7,448 nt of DNA from DATKMK01 sp035541895 (GTDB taxonomy: Bacteria; Desulfobacterota; Binatia; HRBIN30; JACQVA1), in assembly GCA_035541895.1 (NCBI GenBank), contig DATKMK010000130.1:1-7448 (forward strand). The letters run 5' to 3'. Numbering within the stretch: position 1 is the first letter of the stretch; each line of letters starts with the position of its first letter. A program made the position numbers and the translations under genes. Of this stretch, positions 1-6,444 are shown in pieces. Under the pieces are notes generated by a model. That model saw only the letters and a list, made by a program, of their open reading frames with translations. It was not told where the DNA came from and ran no database searches.

Positions 1-1
1 G

Positions 2-136
2 CGGGAGATCGGCCGGGAGTTCGGCGTGGGTCCGCACGCGGTCAGCAAAGCCATCGCGCAAGTGGCGGCGCTGAGGAGAGGAGGGGGCAAGGTTGGAAGA
101 GCCTTGGAACGCCTTACTTCTAGTTTCAAGGGCTGA
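2..136 (+). CDS. REP-associated tyrosine transposase (RAYT/IS200-like), C-terminal end only
   Basis: Only the last 44 codons are inside the window, ending at the TGA at 134-136. The peptide begins REIGREFGVGPHAVSKAI, a helix-turn-helix of the DnaA C-terminal-like kind often found at the end of RAYT (Y1 transposase) proteins, where it follows the HUH nuclease domain. A basic linker (LRRGGGK) and a short final helix ending in FKG follow. RAYTs are single-strand nucleases linked to REP palindromes; the catalytic HUH and Tyr residues would lie upstream, outside the window. The tandem CTGACCCC-type repeats that start at its stop codon fit a RAYT 3' end. Another HTH protein is possible because the catalytic part cannot be seen. 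Confidence 0.55.
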   Translation, partial: REIGREFGVGPHAVSKAIAQVAALRRGGGKVGRALERLTSSFKG

Positions 137-170
137 CCCCATTCGGTTCGACTGACCCCATTCGGTTCGA
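133..170. repeat. Two perfect 19-bp tandem repeats (REP-like), second copy with hairpin
   Basis: The unit ctgaccccattcggttcga occurs at 133-151 and again, identical and directly adjacent, at 152-170. The first copy overlaps the transposase stop codon. In the second copy CCCCAT (156-161) can pair with ATGGGG (170-175) around an 8-nt loop, giving a 6-bp hairpin. RAYT transposases are known to act on REP hairpins, so these are likely the element's recognition or end sequences. Direct duplication at the gene's 3' end could reflect slippage or a nested insertion. Confidence 0.7.
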
Positions 171-182
171 TGGGGGCGATAG

Positions 183-332
183 GCCCATTTCCTGGCGCGG
201 CGCGCGCAATCGCTTCTCCGACAGCTTCAGCGCGGCAAGTCCCGCGGCGCGCGCGAAAGCAACTTGGCGCAGACGCTCTACGCGCTCGGCCACGTGATTC
301 ACCTCGTCCAAGACGTGGCCCAGCCGCAACAC
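183..332 (+). pseudogene. Remnant of zinc-dependent phospholipase C / S1-P1 nuclease-like protein
   Basis: Frame 3 opens just after a TAG at 180-182 and contains LAQTLYALGHVIHLVQDVAQ followed by PQH. This resembles the conserved helix of the zinc phospholipase C / S1-P1 nuclease superfamily, in which an H-x3-D pair (here HLVQD) and nearby His residues bind zinc. There is no good start codon, the flanking sequence is unlike the family, and after PQH the frame gives arginine-rich low-information sequence. The frame nominally runs to 551 but only this part looks like former protein. It lies directly behind the RAYT repeats, so mobile-element activity may have broken the gene. The recognition rests on one motif of about 25 residues. 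Confidence 0.42.
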
Positions 333-547
333 AGGCGGCTCGACTCGCGCGGCCTGCCGGCGTTTCTCGGCTTCATCACCGGGAGCCACGCATCAACCCA
401 GACTCGGCGTGCGGCCGATGGTCGGTCGCCGTCGGCACGCTGCGTTCACGACGGCGGCAGCTTGCGCGCGCGGAGGCGCTGCGGGCGAATCTTGCGTCCG
501 GTTTCGATTCCTGCCATGGGCACGAACATGGTGGCGGCACGCACACC
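333..547. other. Leader region with no recognisable gene
   Basis: About 215 bp separate the phospholipase-like remnant from the start of the HtrA-like gene. Open frames continue through it on both strands but give Arg/Ala-rich peptides with no motif, typical of non-coding high-GC DNA. It should hold the promoter of the gene at 548; a TTGCGT at 492-497 followed 17 bp later by CATGGG is too weak to call. Confidence 0.4.
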
Positions 548-1447
548 ATGAACGCCTCGATTGCTCTGCTCAACGCCGTACTTCCGTCCAGCGTTCACGT
601 GCACACGACCGTTGCCGCCGGTCATCCCTCGGCGGCCATTTTGGGCAGCGATCGAGTGGGATCCGGAACGCTGGTCGACTCCGCCGGTCTGATCGTAACT
701 GCGCACTACATCGTCCTGGGCGCCGACCGGATCGCCGTGACGCTGTTGGACGGCACCACCGTCGCCGGCGAGGTGGCCGCACGTGATTTCGCCTGCGGCT
801 TGGCGCTCGTGCGAACCGAGACGGTGCCGCTCCCAAGCGCGCCGCTGGGCTCGTCGCTGGCGTTGAACCGTGGAGACGAGGTGTTCCTGGTCGCCGCCGC
901 GGGCGCGGCGGCACGGCGCGCCAACAACGGCGTGGTGATGTCGTTGGATTCGTTCGACGCCCCGTGGGAGTACAGCCTCGACCGCGCCATCATCACCACC
1001 GCGGTGAATCCGGGGTTGAATGGCGGCGCCCTGTTCGATCGACTGGGGCGAATGGTGGGTGTGAGCGCGTTCGACTTCAACGAGGTCGGTCGTGCAACGT
1101 TGGCGATCCCGCTCGAATGCTTCGCCGATCACCGCGACGAGCTGCTGCGTCACGGCCGCCGCGTGAGCCGCCCGGCGCGCGCTTGGATCGGTCTGTATTG
1201 CTACGCCATGCGCGATCGACTGATCGTCGCGGGGGTCTTACCGGACACGCCCGCCGAGCAAGCCGGTCTGCAACCGGGAGATATCTTGCTCACCATCGAC
1301 GGTGAACAGATCACCGCGCGCCGGACATTGTACCGCAAGCTGTGGGCCCATCGCCCGGGCGACACGATCGAGTGCACGGTGTTCCGCACCGATCGAATCT
1401 GTGCCCTGACGATTCAAACCGTCGATGTCGAGAAGTTCTTCGGCTGA
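548..1447 (+). CDS. HtrA-like trypsin-fold/PDZ protein with degenerate catalytic triad (probable pseudoprotease)
   Basis: The 299-residue product has a trypsin-like domain (about residues 10-195) of the S1C/HtrA type and one PDZ domain (about 210-295, with VLPDTPAEQAGLQPGDILLT). Fold landmarks are clear: GSGTLVDSAGLIVTA at 38-52, RDFACGLALV at 79-88 and VNPGLNGGALFD at 153-164. Aligned by eye with DegP, the catalytic His of TNNHVV falls on Tyr54, the Asp of SDIAL on Gly84 and the Ser of GNSGG on Asn158. All three are lost, although the surrounding glycines and the substrate-side PDZ remain. No signal peptide or membrane segment is visible, so a cytoplasmic scaffold or peptide-binding role is inferred. 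The frame stays open back to 170, but that part looks non-coding; ATG 548 is where similarity begins. No strong ribosome-binding site is seen. The gene converges with the one at 1489, leaving a 41-bp gap. Confidence 0.85.
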   Translation: MNASIALLNAVLPSSVHVHTTVAAGHPSAAILGSDRVGSGTLVDSAGLIVTAHYIVLGADRIAVTLLDGTTVAGEVAARDFACGLALVRTETVPLPSAPLGSSLALNRGDEVFLVAAAGAAARRANNGVVMSLDSFDAPWEYSLDRAIITTAVNPGLNGGALFDRLGRMVGVSAFDFNEVGRATLAIPLECFADHRDELLRHGRRVSRPARAWIGLYCYAMRDRLIVAGVLPDTPAEQAGLQPGDILLTIDGEQITARRTLYRKLWAHRPGDTIECTVFRTDRICALTIQTVDVEKFFG

Positions 1448-1488
1448 CACGCGGACGCGCAGTCACTCCGCTCCCCCGGCTCGCTGCG

Positions 1489-2130
1489 TTAACGGCCGAG
1501 CTTGCCGAGAATGTTGACCGTGCGATCGGCGGACGCGTTGGCGGCGTCGCTGGCTGCGGCGGCGGTGTCGGCCGCAACCGACGCCCGCTCGGCCGCCGCT
1601 TCGATGCGACGCACCATCATCTCGATCTCATCCGCTTGTGGCGCTGCGGCTGCTGTTACCGCAACCGGCTTGATATCAACGTTGGCCGGTTCTTCGCCTG
1701 CAGTCGACGGCGGCGGCGTCACCATGGCAACGATCCGATCGCGCGTAGCAGGATCCAATTTGCCCTGATACTTGATCACGCCGAGGTCGGTTACGACCGG
1801 CGAAATGAACGCGCGTCCGAACGCGATCTCGCGATCGCGCCGGAGATAGTAGAGCCGGACTTCGTACGCGTCCCACGGGACATTGGGCTCGATCTCCTGG
1901 ATTTCGGCGTAGTCTGGCATGCCGTAGAAGTGCAAATACGCCCGCAGATCGCTGTTGAGCTTGGCTTCCTTGCGTAACGCTCGTGGTCCCAGCGTCTGCG
2001 GCTCGCCGACCTCGATGATGTAGGGACGGTTCGGCGGCGTCTCCCGCCGCACGTCATCCAGCCCGATGGCGATGCCGGTCATCGGGGTCAACGTCAGTAC
2101 TGCCGCAACAACCCACTGCTTCGCCTTCAT
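1489..2130 (-). CDS. Secreted hypothetical protein with C-terminal alanine-rich coiled coil
   Basis: The 213-residue protein has a Sec-type signal peptide: MKAKQ, then a hydrophobic run VVAAVLTLTPMTGIAIG, with cleavage probably near residue 23 and no lipobox Cys. The middle (about 45-130) has a compact domain with LRAYLHFYGMPDYAEIQEIE and DAYEVRLYYLRRDREIAFGR; I do not recognise a named family. A Pro/Ala linker leads to a C-terminal helix (about 168-213) rich in Ala at heptad-like spacing (AAAERASVAADTAAAASDAA), reminiscent of the alanine zippers of Lpp/OprI-type envelope proteins. A periplasmic or envelope location with oligomerisation is inferred. Start ATG at 2128-2130 is favoured because a GGGAG lies 5 nt upstream and the signal peptide begins there; the frame is open further upstream into nagA but without merit. 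A candidate promoter sits at 2153-2181. Confidence 0.8.
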   Translation of the reverse strand: MKAKQWVVAAVLTLTPMTGIAIGLDDVRRETPPNRPYIIEVGEPQTLGPRALRKEAKLNSDLRAYLHFYGMPDYAEIQEIEPNVPWDAYEVRLYYLRRDREIAFGRAFISPVVTDLGVIKYQGKLDPATRDRIVAMVTPPPSTAGEEPANVDIKPVAVTAAAAPQADEIEMMVRRIEAAAERASVAADTAAAASDAANASADRTVNILGKLGR

Positions 2131-2152
2131 ACGCGCTCCCTCATCCGCCAAA

Positions 2153-2181
2153 AGGCTATGGCACACCTGCCGGGTCGTCAA
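2153..2181 (-). promoter_or_regulatory. Candidate sigma70-type promoter for the secreted-protein gene
   Basis: On the minus strand TTGACG (2176-2181) and TAGCCT (2153-2158) are separated by exactly 17 bp, and the start codon of the downstream gene follows 22 bp later, leaving room for a short leader with the GGGAG Shine-Dalgarno. The -35 box matches 5 of 6 consensus positions, the -10 box only 3 of 6. It lies in the 71-bp gap after nagA, so the secreted protein may be transcribed independently of the amino-sugar operon. Confidence 0.38.
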
Positions 2182-2201
2182 GCGCAATTTTGCCCACTCG
2201 A

Positions 2202-3368
2202 TCAATTCGGCCACAGACTCACACCGGCGCGGAGGGTCCGGACCACCTCCAATCCGGGATCGAGCAACACGAGATCGGCCTCCTTCCCGACCACGATGCT
2301 GCCCCGCCATTGGTCGAGCTGCAGGGCACGCGCGGGATTCCATGAACCCATATGCAGCAGGTCGTCGAGCGGCAGCCGCGCCTTCCAGCCGTGGATATTG
2401 CGCACCGCTCGATCCAGCGTCAGGCAGCTGCCGGCGAGCTGCCCACCCGCCCGCAGACGCACGGCCCCATTGGCCACCACGCAGCGCACACCGAACATTT
2501 CGTAGTCACCGTCGGGTAGGCCAAGCGCGCCGACTGCATCGCTCGCGAGCACCACTCGCTGTGCGGGCTTGCATCGCAAGGCGAGGTCGACCGCGTGCTC
2601 GCTGAGATGATGCCCGTCGCAGATCAGCTCGACCGAGAGGCGGTCGTCGGTCAACGCGACCCCGGCGATGCCGGGCTCGCGATGATGCAGCTCGCGCATG
2701 GCGTTGAACAAATGAGTCACGTGCGACACGCCCGCCTGCACCGCCAGCTCCATTTCGGCTTCGGTGGCGTTCGAATGGCCGGCCGACACCACCACGCCGC
2801 GCGCGCGGACCTCGCGGATGAACGGCAGCGCGCCGTCGATCTCGGGCGCGATCGTGACCAGTTTGATGAGCCCGCCGCTCAGGCCTTGCAACGCGTCGAA
2901 TTCCTCGATCGACGGCGCGCGCATCCACGCCACCGCTTGCGCACCCGCGCGCCCGGGATTGAGATAAGGGCCTTCAAGATGAATCCCCAGAATCCTTGCC
3001 CCGGGCTCGTGCCCCACCGTCGTCGCGACCGCCTCCACAGCCGCTCGCAACGGCGCCGGCGCAAGCGTGGCGATGGTGGCGAGGAAGCCGGTCGTGCCGA
3101 AGCGCACCAGCGTCCGCGAGATGGTTTCGATCTGGTCGGGATCGCCGGCTTCGCACATCGCCCCGCCGGCGCCGTGGATGTGCACGTCAATGAAACCGGG
3201 CGCGACCAGCAGCCCGCGCGCGTCGATCACCTCCGCGTTCGAGTCGGACAACGCCCGGTCGACACGCGTGATGACGCCGTCATCGACGCGCACGTCCGTC
3301 TCGGGCTGCAGGCCGGCCGGCGTCACGACGGTGCCGGCACGTACCAACAAACCACGCGCACGCTTCAT
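2202..3368 (-). CDS. nagA: N-acetylglucosamine-6-phosphate deacetylase
   Basis: This 388-residue amidohydrolase-superfamily enzyme hydrolyses GlcNAc-6-phosphate to glucosamine-6-phosphate and acetate in the cytoplasm. Length and motifs match NagA. A small beta-sandwich N-terminus leads to APGFIDVHIHGAGG (H63, H65). Then come LGIHLEGPYLNPGRAGA with metal ligand E132, VSAGHSNA with H198, VTHLFNAM with H219, CDGHHLS (251-256), and the catalytic Asp in LASDAVGALGLPDG (D277). The C-terminal NPAR...GSIVVGKEADLVLLD returns to the beta-sandwich. All key residues are present, so it should be active. It is the last gene of the four-gene operon, starting 4 nt after the SIS gene's stop; GGTGA just upstream, overlapping that stop, is the likely ribosome-binding site and suggests coupled translation. 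Confidence 0.95.
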   Translation of the reverse strand: MKRARGLLVRAGTVVTPAGLQPETDVRVDDGVITRVDRALSDSNAEVIDARGLLVAPGFIDVHIHGAGGAMCEAGDPDQIETISRTLVRFGTTGFLATIATLAPAPLRAAVEAVATTVGHEPGARILGIHLEGPYLNPGRAGAQAVAWMRAPSIEEFDALQGLSGGLIKLVTIAPEIDGALPFIREVRARGVVVSAGHSNATEAEMELAVQAGVSHVTHLFNAMRELHHREPGIAGVALTDDRLSVELICDGHHLSEHAVDLALRCKPAQRVVLASDAVGALGLPDGDYEMFGVRCVVANGAVRLRAGGQLAGSCLTLDRAVRNIHGWKARLPLDDLLHMGSWNPARALQLDQWRGSIVVGKEADLVLLDPGLEVVRTLRAGVSLWPN

Positions 3369-3372
3369 CTCA

Positions 3373-4113
3373 TCACCAGTGTCGAATCCGGCCGCGATAA
3401 CGCGCCAGTTCGGTCATCACCGCCGTCAGATCGGCGTCGGGTACGTTGCCGCTGGGGAGATTGATCACGGGTTGCCCGGCACCGACCAACCGCTCCATCG
3501 CGCCGATCATCACCGCGTGCAATAGCGCGGCCCCGGTGATCGTGGATGTCGGTCCGACCGGTTGCGCAACGCCGGGCACGCGCAACGCCGCATCGCCGTA
3601 GGCGCCACCGTTGTCGAGCACGATGTCGACAATCTCGAACAATCGCTGCGCGTGCGGCGGAACCGCGGGCAGCGCCGACGAATGGGCCACGCTGGTGACC
3701 GCAATCACGCGCACCCCGCGCGCCTTCATCAGTTGCGCCATTTCGATCGGCGCCGGGTTGCGGCCGGAGTTGGAGATCACGATACCGACGTCACCGGCGC
3801 GCAGATCGTACCGCGTCGCAATTGCGGCTGCCGCTCCCGGCGTGCGCTCGGTCGCGGTGCTCCGTTGCGCGCCGCCGCTGAGCACCACCGACGGATCCAG
3901 CATCGCATCGATCGGAATCAACCCGCCGGCGCGGTAGAAGACCTCCGCCGCCAGCATGTGCGAGTGGCCGGTGCCGAAGAGGTGAACGAGTCCGTCTGCG
4001 CTCAGACACGTCGCGACCGCATCGGCGGCCGCCGCAATTGCTGCGTGCTGACTCGTCCGGAGTCGTTGCAGCAGCGCGATGACGACATCGAAATAGCGAT
4101 CGGCGCTGTCCAC
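3373..4113 (-). CDS. SIS-domain phosphosugar-binding protein (UPF0309/YckI-like)
   Basis: A single SIS (sugar isomerase) domain of 246 residues. Family landmarks are VHLFGTGHSHMLAAEVFYRA (43-62), the phosphate-binding loop ISNSGRNPAPIEMA (113-126), AVTSVAHS (138-145), GPTSTITGAALLHA (187-200) and ARYRGRIRHW at the C-terminus. These match the UPF0309 group, usually annotated only as SIS or sugar-isomerase domain proteins. It lacks the longer architecture of MurQ (MurNAc-6-P etherase) and the double SIS domain of GlmS or NagB-II. It probably binds a hexosamine phosphate; whether it isomerises, deaminates or cleaves an ether is unknown. Start is GTG (4111-4113) with a strong GGAGGG 4 nt upstream. 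It lies 12 nt after the ceramidase-like gene and 4 nt before nagA, so the same pathway is implied. Confidence 0.88.
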   Translation of the reverse strand: MDSADRYFDVVIALLQRLRTSQHAAIAAAADAVATCLSADGLVHLFGTGHSHMLAAEVFYRAGGLIPIDAMLDPSVVLSGGAQRSTATERTPGAAAAIATRYDLRAGDVGIVISNSGRNPAPIEMAQLMKARGVRVIAVTSVAHSSALPAVPPHAQRLFEIVDIVLDNGGAYGDAALRVPGVAQPVGPTSTITGAALLHAVMIGAMERLVGAGQPVINLPSGNVPDADLTAVMTELARYRGRIRHW

Positions 4114-4125
4114 AATTCCCTCCGC

Positions 4126-5397
4126 TCACCGATGCGCCGCCCGGCCGACGGTGAACAAGCGCTCCCGAATCGTCGCTTCGCACGCGGGATCGACCATCGC
4201 GATGAGCGCTTCATAGCCGCCGCGACGCGCCTCATCGTCGGGAATGAAGTACCCGAGATAGTCGTTGGCATAGCCGACGACGAGCGTGCGCTCGCCCAGC
4301 GCCTCGCGCAACCAACGGCCGGCGGCGGCGAACAACTCGCCCGGCGCCGCCACCAAAACCACGTCGCCCAAGCGCAGCGCCTGCACCTCCGCAACCGCGG
4401 GCCGTTCGCCGAACAGCGCCGGCCAGCCGCCGCGGCTGGCAACGAACAATTCCATCTGTGCCCCTTCAACGCGTGACTGCGCCACGCGAAGCAGCCCGAT
4501 CTCGGCGCCGGCGCTGCGCACGCGTTCGAGATCGGTTAGTGCCGATTGCACGTGCGCGGCGGCGACCTCGGGTGAGGGAAGATCACGCCAACGCACCGGC
4601 ACGCGATCGCTCGCCGCCGCCAGCGGTTCGGCGTTGACGTTGGTAGCGGAATGCGCCGCCGCGGCGATGGCGCCGGCAAGCTCATGGCCGAGGCGGCGCA
4701 GCTCGTCATCGCTCTGCGCGCGCCGCGTGAACCGCGTGCTCACATCGCCGGCCGCGCCGTTGAGCAGCACCACCGGCGCATCCAGCAACCGCGCAGCGTC
4801 GGCAGCGGCCGCGCCGAACAGGTCGCCGCTGTAGGCGTAGTTGGCGGCCGCGAGCACGGTCGGATGACAGGCGAAGTTGGCGATGACCCCCACCAACTGG
4901 CCGCTCGCGGCGCGTGCCGCGACGACGCACACGCTGTCGTCGATTGCCAGCGACGGATCACGGCGATTGGCGGCAATGCCGGGCGCGGCGGCGCGTCCGA
5001 AACTCAATCGCACCGACTGCAGGCGACGGCGCGCGTCGGCAACGCAGTTGGTGACCCGTACCAGCAATTCGGCTTCGAAGTCGTCGAGCCGTGCGTCGTG
5101 CTCGATCGCGGAGCGGAATGCCCCTGGCCCGCTGTGCGTGTGCGTCGCCGCAACCAGCACGTGGTCGCCGTCGCCGAGCCGAGTCCGCAGCCGCGCCACC
5201 CACTCGCCGAAGACGTGGACGAGATCGAGCGCAATCACGGTGATGGTCGTGCGGCCGTGCTCGAACAGTGCCACGCGGCACGCGAGCGGATCGAGCACGC
5301 CGGTGGCGCCGCCGACGCGCGCCCCGTAGCCACCGAGCGGCAAGCCGAGCGGCGGCGTGATGTTGCAGTAGGCAAAGCCGGCGCGCAGCGTCACCAT
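4126..5397 (-). CDS. Neutral/alkaline ceramidase-like zinc amidohydrolase, cytoplasmic, single domain
   Basis: The 423-residue protein matches the catalytic domain of neutral ceramidases (PF04734), which cleave N-acyl amide bonds using one zinc. It opens with GFAYCNITPPLGLPLGGYG, followed by VAATHTHSGPG (H86, H88), ANFACHPTVL (H178) and NGAAGDVSTR (S220, the position of the catalytic Ser). Later come APGELF (E354) and NDYLGYFIPDDE followed by GGYEA (Y395). By comparison with the Pseudomonas aeruginosa enzyme, H86, H178, E354 and Y395 would be the zinc ligands, so the centre looks intact. It has no signal peptide and lacks the C-terminal Ig-like domain of secreted ceramidases (about 650-700 residues). 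Between an amino-sugar kinase and NagA, an N-acyl amino sugar is a likelier substrate than ceramide; this is inference. Its ATG overlaps the kinase stop by 7 bp, with GGAG close upstream. Confidence 0.88.
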   Translation of the reverse strand: MVTLRAGFAYCNITPPLGLPLGGYGARVGGATGVLDPLACRVALFEHGRTTITVIALDLVHVFGEWVARLRTRLGDGDHVLVAATHTHSGPGAFRSAIEHDARLDDFEAELLVRVTNCVADARRRLQSVRLSFGRAAAPGIAANRRDPSLAIDDSVCVVAARAASGQLVGVIANFACHPTVLAAANYAYSGDLFGAAAADAARLLDAPVVLLNGAAGDVSTRFTRRAQSDDELRRLGHELAGAIAAAAHSATNVNAEPLAAASDRVPVRWRDLPSPEVAAAHVQSALTDLERVRSAGAEIGLLRVAQSRVEGAQMELFVASRGGWPALFGERPAVAEVQALRLGDVVLVAAPGELFAAAGRWLREALGERTLVVGYANDYLGYFIPDDEARRGGYEALIAMVDPACEATIRERLFTVGRAAHR

Positions 5398-6422
5398 TGC
5401 TCCGGCTCGAGCGTGTGCCGCAGCCGCGCCGCGATGGCGTCCGTGAACGGCAGAGAATGCATCTGCAGTGCGAGCTTGAAGGCGCCGATCACCGGCGGAA
5501 ACTCCGCGGCGACGATCTGCGCGCGCACCGCCGTCGTGCCGACGGCTTCACGAAACGCGTCGACGACCGGCGCCCCGGCATCAAATACTGCGCCGGTATA
5601 CGCTACCGGCGAAGCCGTCTCGGCGAGGTCGAGCACGCGCAACGCGGTAACCGCCGCCAGTCCGAGTTCGCGGCCGGCGTCGGCGAGGATCTCTTGCGCA
5701 ACGAGGTCGCCGGAACAAGCGGTGTCCGCCACCGTGGTCGCGAGCCGGGCGATTGCGTCGCGTGCCATCGGTTCGCCGTACAGGCGGAGCGCGGCGCCGA
5801 TCATATCGGTTACCCCGAGCGTTGCCGCGATCCGCTCGCACAACACCGTGCGCGGTCCGCGCCCGTCGGTGGCGCGCGCCGCCGCGCGCCACGCGCGCAT
5901 CGCAATGTCGTACGCGCTGCCTTCGTCGCCCATGAGATGCCCCCAGCCGCCGACTTGGCGACTCGTGCCGTCAGACCTGCGCCCGTAACACACCGAGCCG
6001 GTCCCAGCGGCTACCACCACGCCGAAGTCGCTGCGCAGCGCGCCCCAGAACGCCGCGACCATGTCGCCGGTCGCGGAAACGCGTGCATGCGGCGCCAGTT
6101 CGGTGAGTAGCGCTTCAACGATCTCGCGACCCGCCCCGTCCGGCCCGACGCCGGCGCTGCCGGCGCTCGCGTGGCGGATCGACGCCGCCGTTACATTCGC
6201 CTCGGCGCACGCCTGACTGATCGCATCGCGTAGCGACTGTTGCGCGACCTCCCAGCCAGACAAAATGTGATTGCCCGGTCCGCCGCGGCCGTGTCCCAGC
6301 ACTGCGCCATCGTCACGCAACAGCAGCGCGCGGGTTGAACTGCCGCCGGCGTCGATCGCGAGAACGATGTTGTGTCCGTCAGTCGTGCGCGTACTCGTCT
6401 GGTCCCGACTAGCACGAGTCAC
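5391..6422 (-). CDS. BadF/BcrA-type ATPase-fold kinase, probable N-acetylglucosamine kinase
   Basis: A 343-residue ASKHA-fold kinase predicted to phosphorylate GlcNAc (or a related N-acetylhexosamine) at C6 using ATP. Residues below count from the GTG at 6422. Phosphate-1 motif LAIDAGGSSTRALL is at 21-34, the probable catalytic Asp at 120 (SATGD), phosphate-2 VVAAGTGSVCYG at 136-147, GGWGHLMGDEGSAYDIA at 158-174, the adenosine-motif region YTGAVFDAG at 275-283, and PPVIGAFKLAL near the C-terminus. BadF-type GlcNAc kinases are common beside nagA and SIS genes, which supports the substrate. The start is uncertain: no ATG lies near the expected N-terminus, and GTGs at 6420-6422 and 6432-6434 are the closest in-frame choices, neither with a good Shine-Dalgarno. 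The frame is open to 6512 through the heptamer repeats. First gene of the operon. Confidence 0.88.
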   Translation of the reverse strand: MTRASRDQTSTRTTDGHNIVLAIDAGGSSTRALLLRDDGAVLGHGRGGPGNHILSGWEVAQQSLRDAISQACAEANVTAASIRHASAGSAGVGPDGAGREIVEALLTELAPHARVSATGDMVAAFWGALRSDFGVVVAAGTGSVCYGRRSDGTSRQVGGWGHLMGDEGSAYDIAMRAWRAAARATDGRGPRTVLCERIAATLGVTDMIGAALRLYGEPMARDAIARLATTVADTACSGDLVAQEILADAGRELGLAAVTALRVLDLAETASPVAYTGAVFDAGAPVVDAFREAVGTTAVRAQIVAAEFPPVIGAFKLALQMHSLPFTDAIAARLRHTLEPEQW

Positions 6423-6444
6423 ACACTGCGTCACGACGCGACGG

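Noticed and set aside
170..547. N-terminal extension of the HtrA-like protein (open frame from 170)
   Set aside because: The 126 extra residues are Arg/Ala-rich without any motif, overlap the repeat and the phospholipase-like remnant in another frame, and the trypsin-fold similarity starts only at about 548.
446..1153. Minus-strand open frame (235 codons) opposite the HtrA-like gene
   Set aside because: No recognisable motif, and the plus strand shows a full trypsin-fold/PDZ order of landmarks.
1448..1488. Bidirectional terminator between the convergent genes
   Set aside because: The 41-bp gap shows no convincing stem or T-tract on either strand.
2595..4476. Plus-strand open frames opposite nagA and the SIS gene (289 and 304 codons)
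   Set aside because: Antisense shadows: His/Arg-rich low-information peptides lying over genes with unambiguous family motifs.
4651..5988. Long plus-strand open frame (445 codons) opposite the kinase and ceramidase-like genes
   Set aside because: Composition is Arg/Ala/Ser-rich with no domain pattern, and the opposite strand carries two proteins with clear catalytic motifs. It is an antisense artefact of high GC.
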